DNA of 33,611 bases from an uncultured Tessaracoccus sp. (lineage in GTDB: Bacteria; Actinomycetota; Actinomycetes; Propionibacteriales; Propionibacteriaceae): NCBI RefSeq assembly GCF_947286155.1, contig NZ_CAMYPD010000032.1, positions 1 to 33,611 of the forward strand, written 5' to 3'. How positions within the stretch are numbered: the stretch's first letter is position 1; every line of letters starts with the position of its first letter. Below are positions 14,662 to 21,944 of the stretch, in pieces. The notes beneath the pieces are model-generated. The model ran no database searches, was not told the origin of the DNA, and saw only the letters and a list, made by a program, of their open reading frames with translations. A program made the translations under genes and the position numbers.

Positions 14662-16155
14662 ATGAGTGCGCGAAAGATTGGCGTCACCGAGCTTGCCCTC
14701 CGTGACGCGCACCAGAGTTTGATGGCAACTCGCATGGCCATGGAGGACATGGTCGATGCGTGTGAAGACATTGATAAGGCCGGTTACTGGTCCGTGGAAT
14801 GCTGGGGCGGTGCGACGTACGACGCGTGCATCCGCTTCCTCAACGAAGATCCCTGGGAGCGTCTCCGCACGTTCCGCAAGCTGATGCCGAACTCGCGGCT
14901 GCAGATGCTGCTGCGCGGGCAGAACCTGTTGGGCTACCGTCACTACGAGGATTACGTCGTCGACAAGTTCGTGGAGAAGTCTGCCGAGAACGGCATGGAC
15001 GTATTCCGCGTCTTCGACGCGCTGAACGACCCCCGCAACATGGCGCGTGCGATGCAGGCTGTGCGCGACGCGGGCAAGCACGCTCAGGGCACGATTTGCT
15101 ACACGATCTCTCCGGTACACACCGTCGAGGGATACATCAAGTTGGCTGGTCAGCTCATCGACATGGGTGCAGAATCCATCGCATTCAAGGACATGGCCGC
15201 CCTGCTGAAGCCGCAGCCCGCCTACGACATCGTCAAGGGCATCAAGGACACCTACGGCGACGTGCAGATCAACGTCCACTGCCACTCCACCACCGGCGTC
15301 ACCCTCGTTTCGCTGATGAAGGCCATCGAAGCTGGCGCGGACGTCGTCGATACGGCGATCTCCTCGATGTCGCTCGGCCCCGGCCACAACCCCACCGAGT
15401 CGCTCGTCGAGATGCTGGAAGACACCGGCTACGAGACCGGCCTGGACATGGACCGCCTCGTGAAGATCCGCGACCACTTCAAGGGCGTGCGCCCGAAGTA
15501 CGCGGAGTTCGAGTCGAAGACGCTCGTCGATACCGGTATCTTCAGCTCCCAGATCCCCGGCGGCATGCTCTCCAACATGGAGTCGCAGCTCAAGGCGCAG
15601 GGCGCTGGCGACCGCATCGACGAAGTGATGGCCGAAGTTCCGCGAGTCAAGGCCGACGCAGGGCACCCGCCGCTGGTGACTCCGTCGTCGCAGATCGTCG
15701 GCACGCAGGCTGTGTTCAACGTCCTCATGGGTCGTTACAAGGTGATGACCGGCGAGTTTGCCGACCTGATGCTCGGCTACTACGGCGAATGCCTGGGCGA
15801 GCGCAACCCCGAGGTGATCGAGCTCGCGAAGGCGCAGGCCAAGAAGGACCAGATCACGGTGCGCCCCGCCGACCTGCTGGAACCCGAGTGGGACAAGCTC
15901 ACGGAGGAGGCGAAGGGGCTCGAAGGCTTCGACGGCACCGACGAGGACGTGCTCACGCACGCCATGTTCCCGAACGTGGCCGCGATATTCCTCGCCACCC
16001 GTGCAGAAGGCCCGAAGAGCGTCGCCAAGTCGCCCGAGCAGCTGGCTGCCGAGCGAGCCAAGGCCGCAGGCCCCGCGCAGGGCATCACCGCACCCGTCAA
16101 CTACAACGTCAAGCTGGCCGGACGCGAACACAGCGTCACGGTTGAGCCCGCCTGA
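14662..16155 (+). CDS. Methylmalonyl-CoA carboxyltransferase 5S subunit
   Basis: 497 residues from ATG 14662 (MSARKIGVTELALRDAHQS); an in-frame GTG at 14611 would add 17 poorly conserved residues. The sequence follows the Propionibacterium freudenreichii 5S subunit almost segment for segment. Active-site residues are visible: D15 in LRDAHQSL, K176 in AFKDMAALLKP (the carbamylated lysine) and the metal pair H206-C-H208 in NVHCHSTTG. The subunit transfers the carboxyl group from biotin to pyruvate, giving oxaloacetate. A conserved carboxylase domain forms the C-terminal half. It begins the operon 5S-12S-small protein-1.3S, and no ribosome binding site is visible before ATG. The biotin carrier is encoded separately at 18018, as expected for transcarboxylase and unlike pyruvate carboxylase. 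Confidence 0.95.
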   Translation: MSARKIGVTELALRDAHQSLMATRMAMEDMVDACEDIDKAGYWSVECWGGATYDACIRFLNEDPWERLRTFRKLMPNSRLQMLLRGQNLLGYRHYEDYVVDKFVEKSAENGMDVFRVFDALNDPRNMARAMQAVRDAGKHAQGTICYTISPVHTVEGYIKLAGQLIDMGAESIAFKDMAALLKPQPAYDIVKGIKDTYGDVQINVHCHSTTGVTLVSLMKAIEAGADVVDTAISSMSLGPGHNPTESLVEMLEDTGYETGLDMDRLVKIRDHFKGVRPKYAEFESKTLVDTGIFSSQIPGGMLSNMESQLKAQGAGDRIDEVMAEVPRVKADAGHPPLVTPSSQIVGTQAVFNVLMGRYKVMTGEFADLMLGYYGECLGERNPEVIELAKAQAKKDQITVRPADLLEPEWDKLTEEAKGLEGFDGTDEDVLTHAMFPNVAAIFLATRAEGPKSVAKSPEQLAAERAKAAGPAQGITAPVNYNVKLAGREHSVTVEPA

Positions 16156-16166
16156 GGAGCATGAGC

Positions 16167-17723
16167 ATGGTTCACGAATACACGATGGCTGATCGCCTCG
16201 AACAGTTGAAGGAACGCCGCGCTGAGGTTGAGGCCGGCGGCGGCGAGGCAAAGCTGGAGAAGCAGCGCGCCAAGGGCAAGATGACGGCTCGCGAGCGGCT
16301 GGGACGGCTGCTCGACGACGGCACCTTCCAGGAAGTCGGCGCGTTCCGTCGCAACCGCACCACCACCTTCGGCATGGACAAAGCCAACATGCCCGCCGAC
16401 GGTGTGGTCACCGGCACCGGTGCCGTGTACGGCCGGCCCGTGCACGTCGCCAGCCAGGACTTCACCGTCATGGGCGGTTCTGCTGGCGAGGCGCACTCCA
16501 TCAAGGTGGCTGAGGCGCTGCACTCGTCGCTGGAAACCGGCACCCCGTTCATTTTCATCAACGACTCGGGCGGCGCCCGTGTCCAGGAAGGCATCGACTC
16601 GCTGTCGGGCTACGGCAAGGTGTTCTACCAGAACGTGCTGCTGTCGGGTGCGGTGCCGCAGATCTCCATCATCTCCGGCCCCTGCGCCGGTGGCGCGGCG
16701 TACTCCCCGGCGCTGACCGACTTCATCATCCAGACCCGCAAGGCCCACATGTTCATCACGGGCCCCGGCGTGATCAAGCAGGTCACCGGCGAGGAAGTGA
16801 CCCAGGACGACCTCGGTGGCGCCGACGCGCACATGGGACGCTCCGGCGTCGTGCACTTCGTCGCCGACGACGACGAGCAGGCCATTTTCATCGCCCAGAA
16901 GCTGCTGAGCTTCCTTCCACAGAACAACTCCGAAGAGCCGCCGATCGTTGACCCGGACGACGTGGTGGAGCCCAACGAGAAGCTCCGCGACATCATTCCC
17001 GTGCAGGGCAACAAGGGCTACGACGTGCGTGACGTGATCGCCGAGATCGTCGACCGTCGCGACTTCCTCGAAGTCCAGGCCGGCTGGGCGATGAACATCG
17101 TCGTCGGCTTCTCCCGCATCAACGGCCGCACGGTGGGCATCATCGCCAACCAGCCGTCGGTGATGTCGGGCGTGCTCGACATCGACTCGTCGGACAAGGC
17201 GTCGCGGTTCATCCGGTTCTGCAACGCGTTCAATATCCCGCTGCTGAACCTCGTCGACGTGCCCGGCTTCCTGCCTGGCGTCGCGCAGGAGCACGGCGGC
17301 ATCATCCGCCACGGCGCGAAGATGCTCTACGCCTACTCCGCCGCGACGGTGCCGAAGATCACCGTGGTCATGCGCAAGGCCTACGGTGGCGCGTACCTTG
17401 CGATGTGCTCGAAGGACTTGGGCGCTGACAAGGTGTTTGCATGGCCGACGGCTGAGATCGCCGTGATGGGTGCCGAGGGCGCTGCCAACGTCGTATTCCG
17501 TCGGGAGATCGAGGCTGCCGAAGACAAGGAGGCGCGTCGCGCAGAACTCGTGGAGGAATACCGCGAGACCTTCTCGACGCCGTACATGGCGGCCGCGCGT
17601 GGCCTCGTCGACGACATCATCGACCCCGCAGACACCCGCCGTGAGATCGCGATGGCGCTCGAGATCCTCGTCGGCAAGCGCGAGATTCGTCCGGCCAAGA
17701 AGCACGGCCTGGGCCCGGCCTGA
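16167..17723 (+). CDS. mmdA: Methylmalonyl-CoA carboxyltransferase 12S subunit
   Basis: 518 residues. It is a carboxyltransferase of the acyl-CoA carboxylase beta type: FINDSGGARVQEGIDSLSGYGK, ISGPCAGGAAYSPALTDFI, FITGPGVIK, ANQPSVMSGVLDI, VPGFLPGVAQEHGGIIRHGAKMLYAYS and MGAEGAANVVF. The last segment ends with PADTRREIAMALE. The enzyme moves the carboxyl group from (S)-methylmalonyl-CoA to biotin, yielding propionyl-CoA. Two ATGs compete: 16161 is one base after GAGGAG, whereas 16167 is seven bases after it, so 16167 (MVHEYTMADRLEQL) is preferred. The gene follows the 5S stop with 11 bases between. Confidence 0.95.
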   Translation: MVHEYTMADRLEQLKERRAEVEAGGGEAKLEKQRAKGKMTARERLGRLLDDGTFQEVGAFRRNRTTTFGMDKANMPADGVVTGTGAVYGRPVHVASQDFTVMGGSAGEAHSIKVAEALHSSLETGTPFIFINDSGGARVQEGIDSLSGYGKVFYQNVLLSGAVPQISIISGPCAGGAAYSPALTDFIIQTRKAHMFITGPGVIKQVTGEEVTQDDLGGADAHMGRSGVVHFVADDDEQAIFIAQKLLSFLPQNNSEEPPIVDPDDVVEPNEKLRDIIPVQGNKGYDVRDVIAEIVDRRDFLEVQAGWAMNIVVGFSRINGRTVGIIANQPSVMSGVLDIDSSDKASRFIRFCNAFNIPLLNLVDVPGFLPGVAQEHGGIIRHGAKMLYAYSAATVPKITVVMRKAYGGAYLAMCSKDLGADKVFAWPTAEIAVMGAEGAANVVFRREIEAAEDKEARRAELVEEYRETFSTPYMAAARGLVDDIIDPADTRREIAMALEILVGKREIRPAKKHGLGPA

Positions 17724-17736
17724 TCGGAGCACGCAG

Positions 17737-17997
17737 ATGTCTGATGTATCCGTGAAGGAACTCCAAGAGCAGGTGCAGGCGCTCACCGAGCGTCTGGCCT
17801 CCGTGGAGGCGCAGCTCGCTGCTCTGAATTCCGATAAGAAGATTCCCGAGGAGCACCTCGTGGTGATTGGCGCCGCGATTGCGGCGTACATGGGCCACAA
17901 GGCGAAGGTGCGTGCGGTGCGCTTCCGTCACCAGGAAAGCTGGGCGGCGGCTGCGCGTGGGCGTGTGCACAACCGTTCCGTACCCCACATCCGTTGA
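17737..17997 (+). CDS. Small coiled-coil protein of the transcarboxylase operon
   Basis: 86 residues from ATG 17737, with CGGAG seven bases upstream. The first 35 residues form a strongly predicted coiled coil (VKELQEQVQALTERLASVEAQLAALNS); then comes EEHLVVIGAAIAAYMGHKAKVRAVRF and a basic C-terminus with SWAAAARGRVHNRSVPHIR. The (V/I)IGAAIAAYxG helix followed by a basic R-F-R region and a final SW-x-x-x-x-R resembles segments of small accessory subunits encoded with biotin-dependent decarboxylases. It sits between the 12S and 1.3S genes, 13 bases after one and 20 before the other. It probably assembles or links the complex; biochemically it has no assigned function that I know. Confidence 0.75.
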   Translation: MSDVSVKELQEQVQALTERLASVEAQLAALNSDKKIPEEHLVVIGAAIAAYMGHKAKVRAVRFRHQESWAAAARGRVHNRSVPHIR

Positions 17998-18017
17998 CAG
18001 TCCGAGAGTAGGCAATG

Positions 18018-18383
18018 ATGAAGTTGAAGGTGACCGTCGACAAGACGGAGTACGAGATCGAAGTCGAGGTGCAGGAAGAGGAGCGCCAGGGATTGGGGCC
18101 GGTGGTCATCGGCGTCAATGGTGGCTCGAACCCCATCCCCACCAAGGCATCGATGCCCGCGTCGAGCGCGAGTGCCATTACCGCGCCGCTCGCCGGCTCG
18201 GTGAGCCGCATCCTCGTGGAGGAAGGCCAGGAAGTCGAGGCCGGCACCGTCGTGCTGGTGCTCGAGGCCATGAAGATGGAGACCGAGATCACGGCGCCCA
18301 AGGCCGCCAAGATCGAGACCATCCTCGTGGAGAAGGGCGACGCAGTCCAGGGCGGCCAGGCCCTCATCGCAATGGCCGACTGA
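18018..18383 (+). CDS. Biotin carboxyl carrier protein of transcarboxylase (1.3S subunit)
   Basis: 121 residues from the second of two adjacent ATGs (MKLKVTVDKTEYEIEV matches the P. freudenreichii 1.3S start; the first ATG at 18015 adds one Met). After a hydrophobic-charged N-terminal strand region and a Gly/Ser/Pro linker (about 32-54), the C-terminal biotinyl domain carries APLAGSVSRILVEEGQEVEAGTVVLVLEAMKMETEITAP with the biotinylated lysine K86 in EAMKM. It shuttles carboxybiotin between the 12S and 5S active sites. A perfect-stem terminator follows 28 bases downstream, so the gene ends the operon. Confidence 0.95.
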   Translation: MKLKVTVDKTEYEIEVEVQEEERQGLGPVVIGVNGGSNPIPTKASMPASSASAITAPLAGSVSRILVEEGQEVEAGTVVLVLEAMKMETEITAPKAAKIETILVEKGDAVQGGQALIAMAD

Positions 18384-18410
18384 CCCGCCGCAGTTCGATC
18401 TGACGATAAA

Positions 18411-18450
18411 GAATGCGGGAACCCACCGAAACAGGTGGGTTCCCGCATTC
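18411..18450 (+). terminator. Transcarboxylase operon terminator
   Basis: A perfect 17-bp stem (18411-18427 with 18434-18450) closes a GAAACA loop and is followed by CTTGTT. It is the strongest terminator in the window and lies 27 bases after the 1.3S stop. Confidence 0.85.
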
Positions 18451-18463
18451 CTTGTTAGGGAGG

Positions 18464-18560
18464 GGTTTCGATACGCCGCCTGCGGCGGCTACTCAACCAT
18501 CGGTGCTGAGGCGACTGCCCCCGATCATCGAGTAGGGCCGAAGGCCCGTATCGAGATGCA
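18464..18560. repeat. REP/BIME-like element (two inverted units), best-preserved copy
   Basis: Left unit TTTCGATACG + hairpin CCGCCTGCGGCGG + CTACTCAACCATCGG; right unit CCGATCATCGAGTAG + hairpin GGGCCGAAGGCCC + GTATCGAGATGCA. The units are inverted and complementary around a short centre. It lies between the operon terminator and the promoter of the AI-2E gene. Confidence 0.8.
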
Positions 18561-18593
18561 TACCCAGCTACCCGCTCAGACGATTGGATAGCA

Positions 18594-18599
18594 TAGGCT
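18594..18599 (+). promoter_or_regulatory. -10 element TAGGCT of the AI-2E-family gene
   Basis: TAGGCT places the transcript start near 18606, just before GGAGG (18608-18612) and ATG 18617. It argues against the in-frame start at 18584. Confidence 0.45.
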
Positions 18600-18616
18600 C
18601 CGGGATTGGAGGTTTG

Positions 18617-20065
18617 ATGAGCTACGACGAGGACGAACCGACGCAGCCGCTTTCGCTCGACGAGCTGCGCCAGGAGATGAGCGGCAAACGCCGCGAGGAC
18701 CCCGTTGACCCCGACGGCCACGGAACCCTCCCAGCTCCCAACCCGCGCGCTCCAGTCGACCGCGCCGACGTGATCGGCGAAGGCGCGAAGGCGTTCGCAG
18801 CGTGGTGCGGGCGGTTCCTGCTCATGGCTGCCGCGGTCGCCCTCACCTTCTGGACGTTGGGTCAGGTGCGCGAGGCGCTCATCCCATTGCTGCTCGCGTT
18901 ACTCATCGCTTCCGTGCTGTATCCCGTCGTGAGCGGTCTTCGTCGTATCGGTGTACCCCACGGCATCGGTGCTCTGGTGAGCTTGCTGCTCGGTGCTGGG
19001 CTGATTGGTGGGCTGGTGAGCTTGATCGCGCCCAGCGTCGTGAGCCAGTGGCCGGTGCTCGCCGACCAAACGGTGAAGGGCATCCGCAAGGTGCAAAACT
19101 GGGCGTCGGGCCCGCCGCTGAACATTCACGACGAACAGCTCAATAGATACCTTGGTCAGCTCACCGAGTGGTTGCAGGGGCATTCTGAAGATCTCGTGAG
19201 CATTGCGCTCAATGTGAGCGGCAGCGTATCCAGCGGCCTCGTCACACTGGCTATGACGCTCGTGATCGTGTTCTTCATGCTGAAGGACGGGCACAAGTTT
19301 GTTGGCTGGGCGCGCACGGTCGTCGGGCGACGGGGCGGTTTCCACGTCTCTGAGCTGTTCACGCGCCTGTGGAATACCTTGTCGGGGTACATCCGCACGC
19401 AGGCGATCGTGTCCATGGTAGATGCGGTGTTCATCGGCGCTGGCTTGTGGCTGATGAAAGTGCCGCTCGCGTTCCCCATCGCCGTGCTCACGTTCATGGC
19501 CGGATTCATTCCCATCGTTGGCGCTGTCACCGCAGGCGGTGTCGCAGTGCTCGTTGCGTTGGTGACGGGCGACGTCGTGCAGGCGCTCCTCGTGCTCGGT
19601 CTTGTCATCTTGGTGCAGCAGCTGGAGGGCAATATCTTGCAGCCCGTGCTGCAGTCTCGCGTCATGGAGCTGCACCCCGTCGTCATCATCCTGGCAGTGC
19701 TGCTCGGCGGCGGTTGGTTTGGCATCATCGGCGCCTTCCTAGCGGTGCCGGTGGCGGCGGCGAGCGCCGTCGTGTTGCGCTACCTGGGTGACATGATCGA
19801 CCTCAGAACTGGCGAACGTGTCGCCCGTGATATCGCGTGGGCTACGGACGACGGGCACGTCGTCGGTGGTGAATCGGAGAAGTCAGCCCGCTTCTTCCAA
19901 GACCTAGTGCTCCGTCGAGTGCGCTTCACCCACGACCACGACAGCGATGCAGACCTGCCCCCCGTCGCCGTGGATGAGGGAGACTCCCGCAACCCAGTGA
20001 CGTCGGTGTTCCGCAAGCTCAAGCGCCGCGGGAAGCACCACGACGACGAGGCGCCGTCGGAGTAA
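18617..20065 (+). CDS. AI-2E family (PF01594-type) membrane transporter
   Basis: 482 residues from ATG 18617, with GGAGG four bases before it. An acidic cytoplasmic N-terminus (about 1-65) is followed by several hydrophobic spans (for example TLGQVREALIPLLLALLIASVLYPVVSGL, GIGALVSLLLGAGLIGGLVSLIAP, LVTLAMTLVIVFFMLKDG, FPIAVLTFMAGFIPIVGAVTAGGVAVLVALV and LHPVVIILAVLLGGGWFGIIGAFLAVPVAAA). The pattern of a long amphipathic loop between the first three spans and the GFIPIVG-x-x-(A/T)AG motif is that of AI-2E/PerM permeases, whose members export autoinducer-2 or act as ion antiporters. The substrate is not predictable. The C-terminal 80 residues are charged and cytoplasmic. Confidence 0.85.
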   Translation: MSYDEDEPTQPLSLDELRQEMSGKRREDPVDPDGHGTLPAPNPRAPVDRADVIGEGAKAFAAWCGRFLLMAAAVALTFWTLGQVREALIPLLLALLIASVLYPVVSGLRRIGVPHGIGALVSLLLGAGLIGGLVSLIAPSVVSQWPVLADQTVKGIRKVQNWASGPPLNIHDEQLNRYLGQLTEWLQGHSEDLVSIALNVSGSVSSGLVTLAMTLVIVFFMLKDGHKFVGWARTVVGRRGGFHVSELFTRLWNTLSGYIRTQAIVSMVDAVFIGAGLWLMKVPLAFPIAVLTFMAGFIPIVGAVTAGGVAVLVALVTGDVVQALLVLGLVILVQQLEGNILQPVLQSRVMELHPVVIILAVLLGGGWFGIIGAFLAVPVAAASAVVLRYLGDMIDLRTGERVARDIAWATDDGHVVGGESEKSARFFQDLVLRRVRFTHDHDSDADLPPVAVDEGDSRNPVTSVFRKLKRRGKHHDDEAPSE

Positions 20066-20077
20066 CGAAGTAGCGCG

Positions 20078-20812
20078 CTACTGGGTGACGCGATGCATCT
20101 TGTGCTTTGCCTGGGCGCGCGGCCGGATGGTCAGGCGGTCGACGTTCACGTGGTGGGGTCGGGTGACCATCCAGCAGATGGCGTCGGCGATGTCTTCCGC
20201 AACCAGCGGGCCAGGCACGCCTTCATACACCTTTGCGGCGCGGTCGGCGTCGCCCTCAAAACGGGTGAGCGAGAACTCATCGGTGGCGACGAGGCCGGGC
20301 GCAATCTCCGTGATGCGCACGTCGGTGTCCACGAGCTCCAGCCGCATGGATTCCACCATCGAGCGTTCGGCGGCCTTGGCGCCGCAGTACCCCGCGCCGC
20401 CTTCGTAGCCGGCGTCGGCAGCGATTGAGGTGACGAACACGACGATGCCCGTCGCCGTGGTGAGCGCGGGCAGGAGCGCCTGGGTGACGCGCGCGGTGCC
20501 GAGCACGTTAGTGGCGTACATGCGTTCCCACAGGTCCAGGCGCGCCTCGCCGACATTTTCGAGGCCCAGCGCGCCGCCAGCGTTGTTGACCAGTACGTCG
20601 AGGGAATCCCCGACGGCTTCCGCGAGGCGGGCCACGTCATCGGGGTTGGTGATGTCGCAGGGGAACGCGATGCCGCCGATCTCGCTCGCCAGGGACTCCA
20701 CGCGCTCGGCCCGCCTGGCCACGCACATCACCTTGTGGCCGTGCTGCGCGAGCAGCCGCGCGGTTGCGGCGCCGATACCTGAACTTGCACCTGTCACTAC
20801 TGCTGTCTGCAT
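20078..20812 (-). CDS. Short-chain dehydrogenase/reductase (YdfG-like 3-hydroxy acid dehydrogenase type)
   Basis: 244 residues, normal classical SDR length. It shows the nucleotide-binding TGASSGIG, the C(V)ARR segment favouring NADP(H), the NNAGG motif, the catalytic serine in VTSIAADAGYEGGAGYCGAKAA and the Y-x-x-x-K pair (YCGAK), then ITEIAPGLVATDEF. Sequence character resembles YdfG-type enzymes oxidising 3-hydroxy acids and serine, but substrate remains open. The start codon is preceded by TAGGCT at a six-base distance (leaderless). It faces the permease gene convergently with only 12 bases between the stops, so one shared termination signal is expected, but I did not see a clear hairpin. 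Confidence 0.85.
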   Translation of the reverse strand: MQTAVVTGASSGIGAATARLLAQHGHKVMCVARRAERVESLASEIGGIAFPCDITNPDDVARLAEAVGDSLDVLVNNAGGALGLENVGEARLDLWERMYATNVLGTARVTQALLPALTTATGIVVFVTSIAADAGYEGGAGYCGAKAAERSMVESMRLELVDTDVRITEIAPGLVATDEFSLTRFEGDADRAAKVYEGVPGPLVAEDIADAICWMVTRPHHVNVDRLTIRPRAQAKHKMHRVTQ

Positions 20813-20818
20813 ATCGCA

Positions 20819-20824
20819 AGCCTA
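20819..20824 (-). promoter_or_regulatory. -10 element TAGGCT, leaderless start of the SDR gene
   Basis: On the minus strand TAGGCT is six bases from ATG 20812. The region further upstream (20863-21095) is occupied by paired inverted repeats. Confidence 0.5.
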
Positions 20825-20862
20825 CGCGGTGAGCAGCGCTGAAGCAGCGACCACCTGAAAAT

Positions 20863-20936
20863 GACCGTTATCCTCCACGCCCGAAGAAAATCTGGATATT
20901 GAGGGGGTTCGCGGCTTCTCGTGGATGATAACGGTC
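20863..20936. repeat. Structured inverted repeat H1 (17-bp arms, 40-base loop)
   Basis: Arms GACCGTTATCCTCCACG (20863-20879) and 20920-20936 pair with one mismatch. The 40-base loop aligns with the reverse complement of the loop of H2 (21020-21095): both share AAAATC, a GGGGG run and CTTCT, at equal length. An inner CGAA/TTCG stem is possible. H1 and H2 are inverted copies of one element. Confidence 0.8.
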
Positions 20937-20953
20937 GAAATCTGGACGGGACT

Positions 20954-20989
20954 GGCCAGAGAGGTGGGCCACCTGCGTTGGCTCTGGCC
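20954..20989. repeat. Central hairpin between H1 and H2
   Basis: GGCCAGAG (20954-20961) pairs with CTCTGGCC (20982-20989) and encloses the near-palindrome AGGTGGGCCACCT (20962-20974). It marks the symmetry centre of the H1-H2 mirror arrangement. Confidence 0.6.
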
Positions 20990-21019
20990 GGCGGGGCGCT
21001 CTCAGGCACCACGAAAAAG

Positions 21020-21095
21020 TGACCGTTATCCTCCACGAGAAGCTGCACACCCCCGGATTTCGAGGATTTTGTGCAGGCGTGGAGGATAACGGTCA
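21020..21095. repeat. Structured inverted repeat H2 (18-bp perfect arms, 40-base loop)
   Basis: TGACCGTTATCCTCCACG (21020-21037) is perfectly complementary to 21078-21095. The 40-base loop contains a 7-bp inner stem, CTGCACA (21043-21049) with TGTGCAG (21070-21076). Arm sequence is shared with H1, while the inner stem sequence differs but is kept complementary. Confidence 0.85.
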
Positions 21096-21117
21096 CAAGG
21101 CGGGTGTGGCCCGACGG

Positions 21118-21867
21118 TTACTTCTTGCCCTGGTTGGCGACGGCCTGGATGGAAGCAGCGGCGGCCTCCGGATCGAGGTAGCGGCCGCCCTTCGTGACGG
21201 GCTTGCAGGCATCATCGAGCTCGTACACCAGCGGAATGCCGGTTGGGATGTTGAGGCTCGAGATGTCGTCATCGGAGATCTCATCGAGGTGCTTCACCAG
21301 CGCACGCAGCGAGTTGCCATGTGCGGCGACGAGCACGGTCTTGCCCGCGGTGAGGTCGGGATTAATCTCGGCTTCCCAGTAGGGGAGCATGCGGCCGACG
21401 ACGTCCTTGAGGCACTCGGTGAGCGGACGTTCCGACTCGGGGATGTCGGCGTATCGCTCATCGGAGAACTGCGAAAACTCGCCGTCGGCATCGATCAGCG
21501 GCGGCGGCACGTCGTAGCTGCGGCGCCACTGCATGAACTGCTCTTCGCCAAACTGGTCGCGGATTTCAGTCTTGTTGAGGCCCTGCAGCTTGCCGTAGTG
21601 GCGCTCGTTGAGGCGCCAGGAGCGCTTCACGGGAATCCAATGGCGATCGGCGTTGTCGAGGGCGATGTTGGCGGTCTTGATGGCGCGGCGCAGCAGCGAG
21701 GTGTGCACCACGTCGGGCAGGATGCCCTCGTCCTTCAGGAGCTTGCCGCCGCGTTCGGCTTCGGCGAGGCCCTTCTCGTTGAGGTCGACGTCCACCCAGC
21801 CGGTGAACAGGTTCTTGGCGTTCCATTCGCTCTCGCCGTGGCGGAGCAGGATCAGCGTGTTAGTCAT
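21118..21867 (-). CDS. gpmA: 2,3-bisphosphoglycerate-dependent phosphoglycerate mutase
   Basis: 249 residues, the standard length of dPGM. Catalytic LRHGESEWN (phosphohistidine H10), FTGWVDVDLNEKG, TSLLRRAIKTA, LNERHYG with the second conserved E/R pair, and VAAHGNSLRALVKHL are intact. It interconverts 3- and 2-phosphoglycerate in glycolysis and gluconeogenesis. ATG 21867 is preceded by TAGGCT at six bases, so the message is probably leaderless. phoU, on the same strand upstream, ends in its own hairpin, consistent with separate transcription; gpmA next to phoU-senX3-regX3 is the usual actinobacterial neighbourhood. Confidence 0.95.
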   Translation of the reverse strand: MTNTLILLRHGESEWNAKNLFTGWVDVDLNEKGLAEAERGGKLLKDEGILPDVVHTSLLRRAIKTANIALDNADRHWIPVKRSWRLNERHYGKLQGLNKTEIRDQFGEEQFMQWRRSYDVPPPLIDADGEFSQFSDERYADIPESERPLTECLKDVVGRMLPYWEAEINPDLTAGKTVLVAAHGNSLRALVKHLDEISDDDISSLNIPTGIPLVYELDDACKPVTKGGRYLDPEAAAASIQAVANQGKK

Positions 21868-21873
21868 AGTTGC

Positions 21874-21879
21874 AGCCTA
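21874..21879 (-). promoter_or_regulatory. -10 element TAGGCT, leaderless start of gpmA
   Basis: TAGGCT on the minus strand is six bases from the ATG. It lies directly downstream of the phoU terminator. Confidence 0.5.
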
Positions 21880-21889
21880 CCCGCCCATG

Positions 21890-21931
21890 CGTGACGCCCG
21901 CATCACCTGGTGGGTGTATGCGGGCGTCACG
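21890..21931 (-). terminator. phoU terminator hairpin
   Basis: CGTGACGCCCGCAT (21890-21903) pairs perfectly over 14 bp with 21918-21931; it follows the phoU stop by 13 bases. There is no T tract. Confidence 0.65.
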
Positions 21932-21944
21932 GCGTTTGATGGAA

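Noticed and set aside
14614..16251. Long minus-strand frame opposite the 5S gene
   Set aside because: Antisense shadow; the plus-strand product is unmistakably the 5S subunit.
16101..17900. Long minus-strand frame opposite the 12S gene
   Set aside because: Antisense shadow of mmdA.
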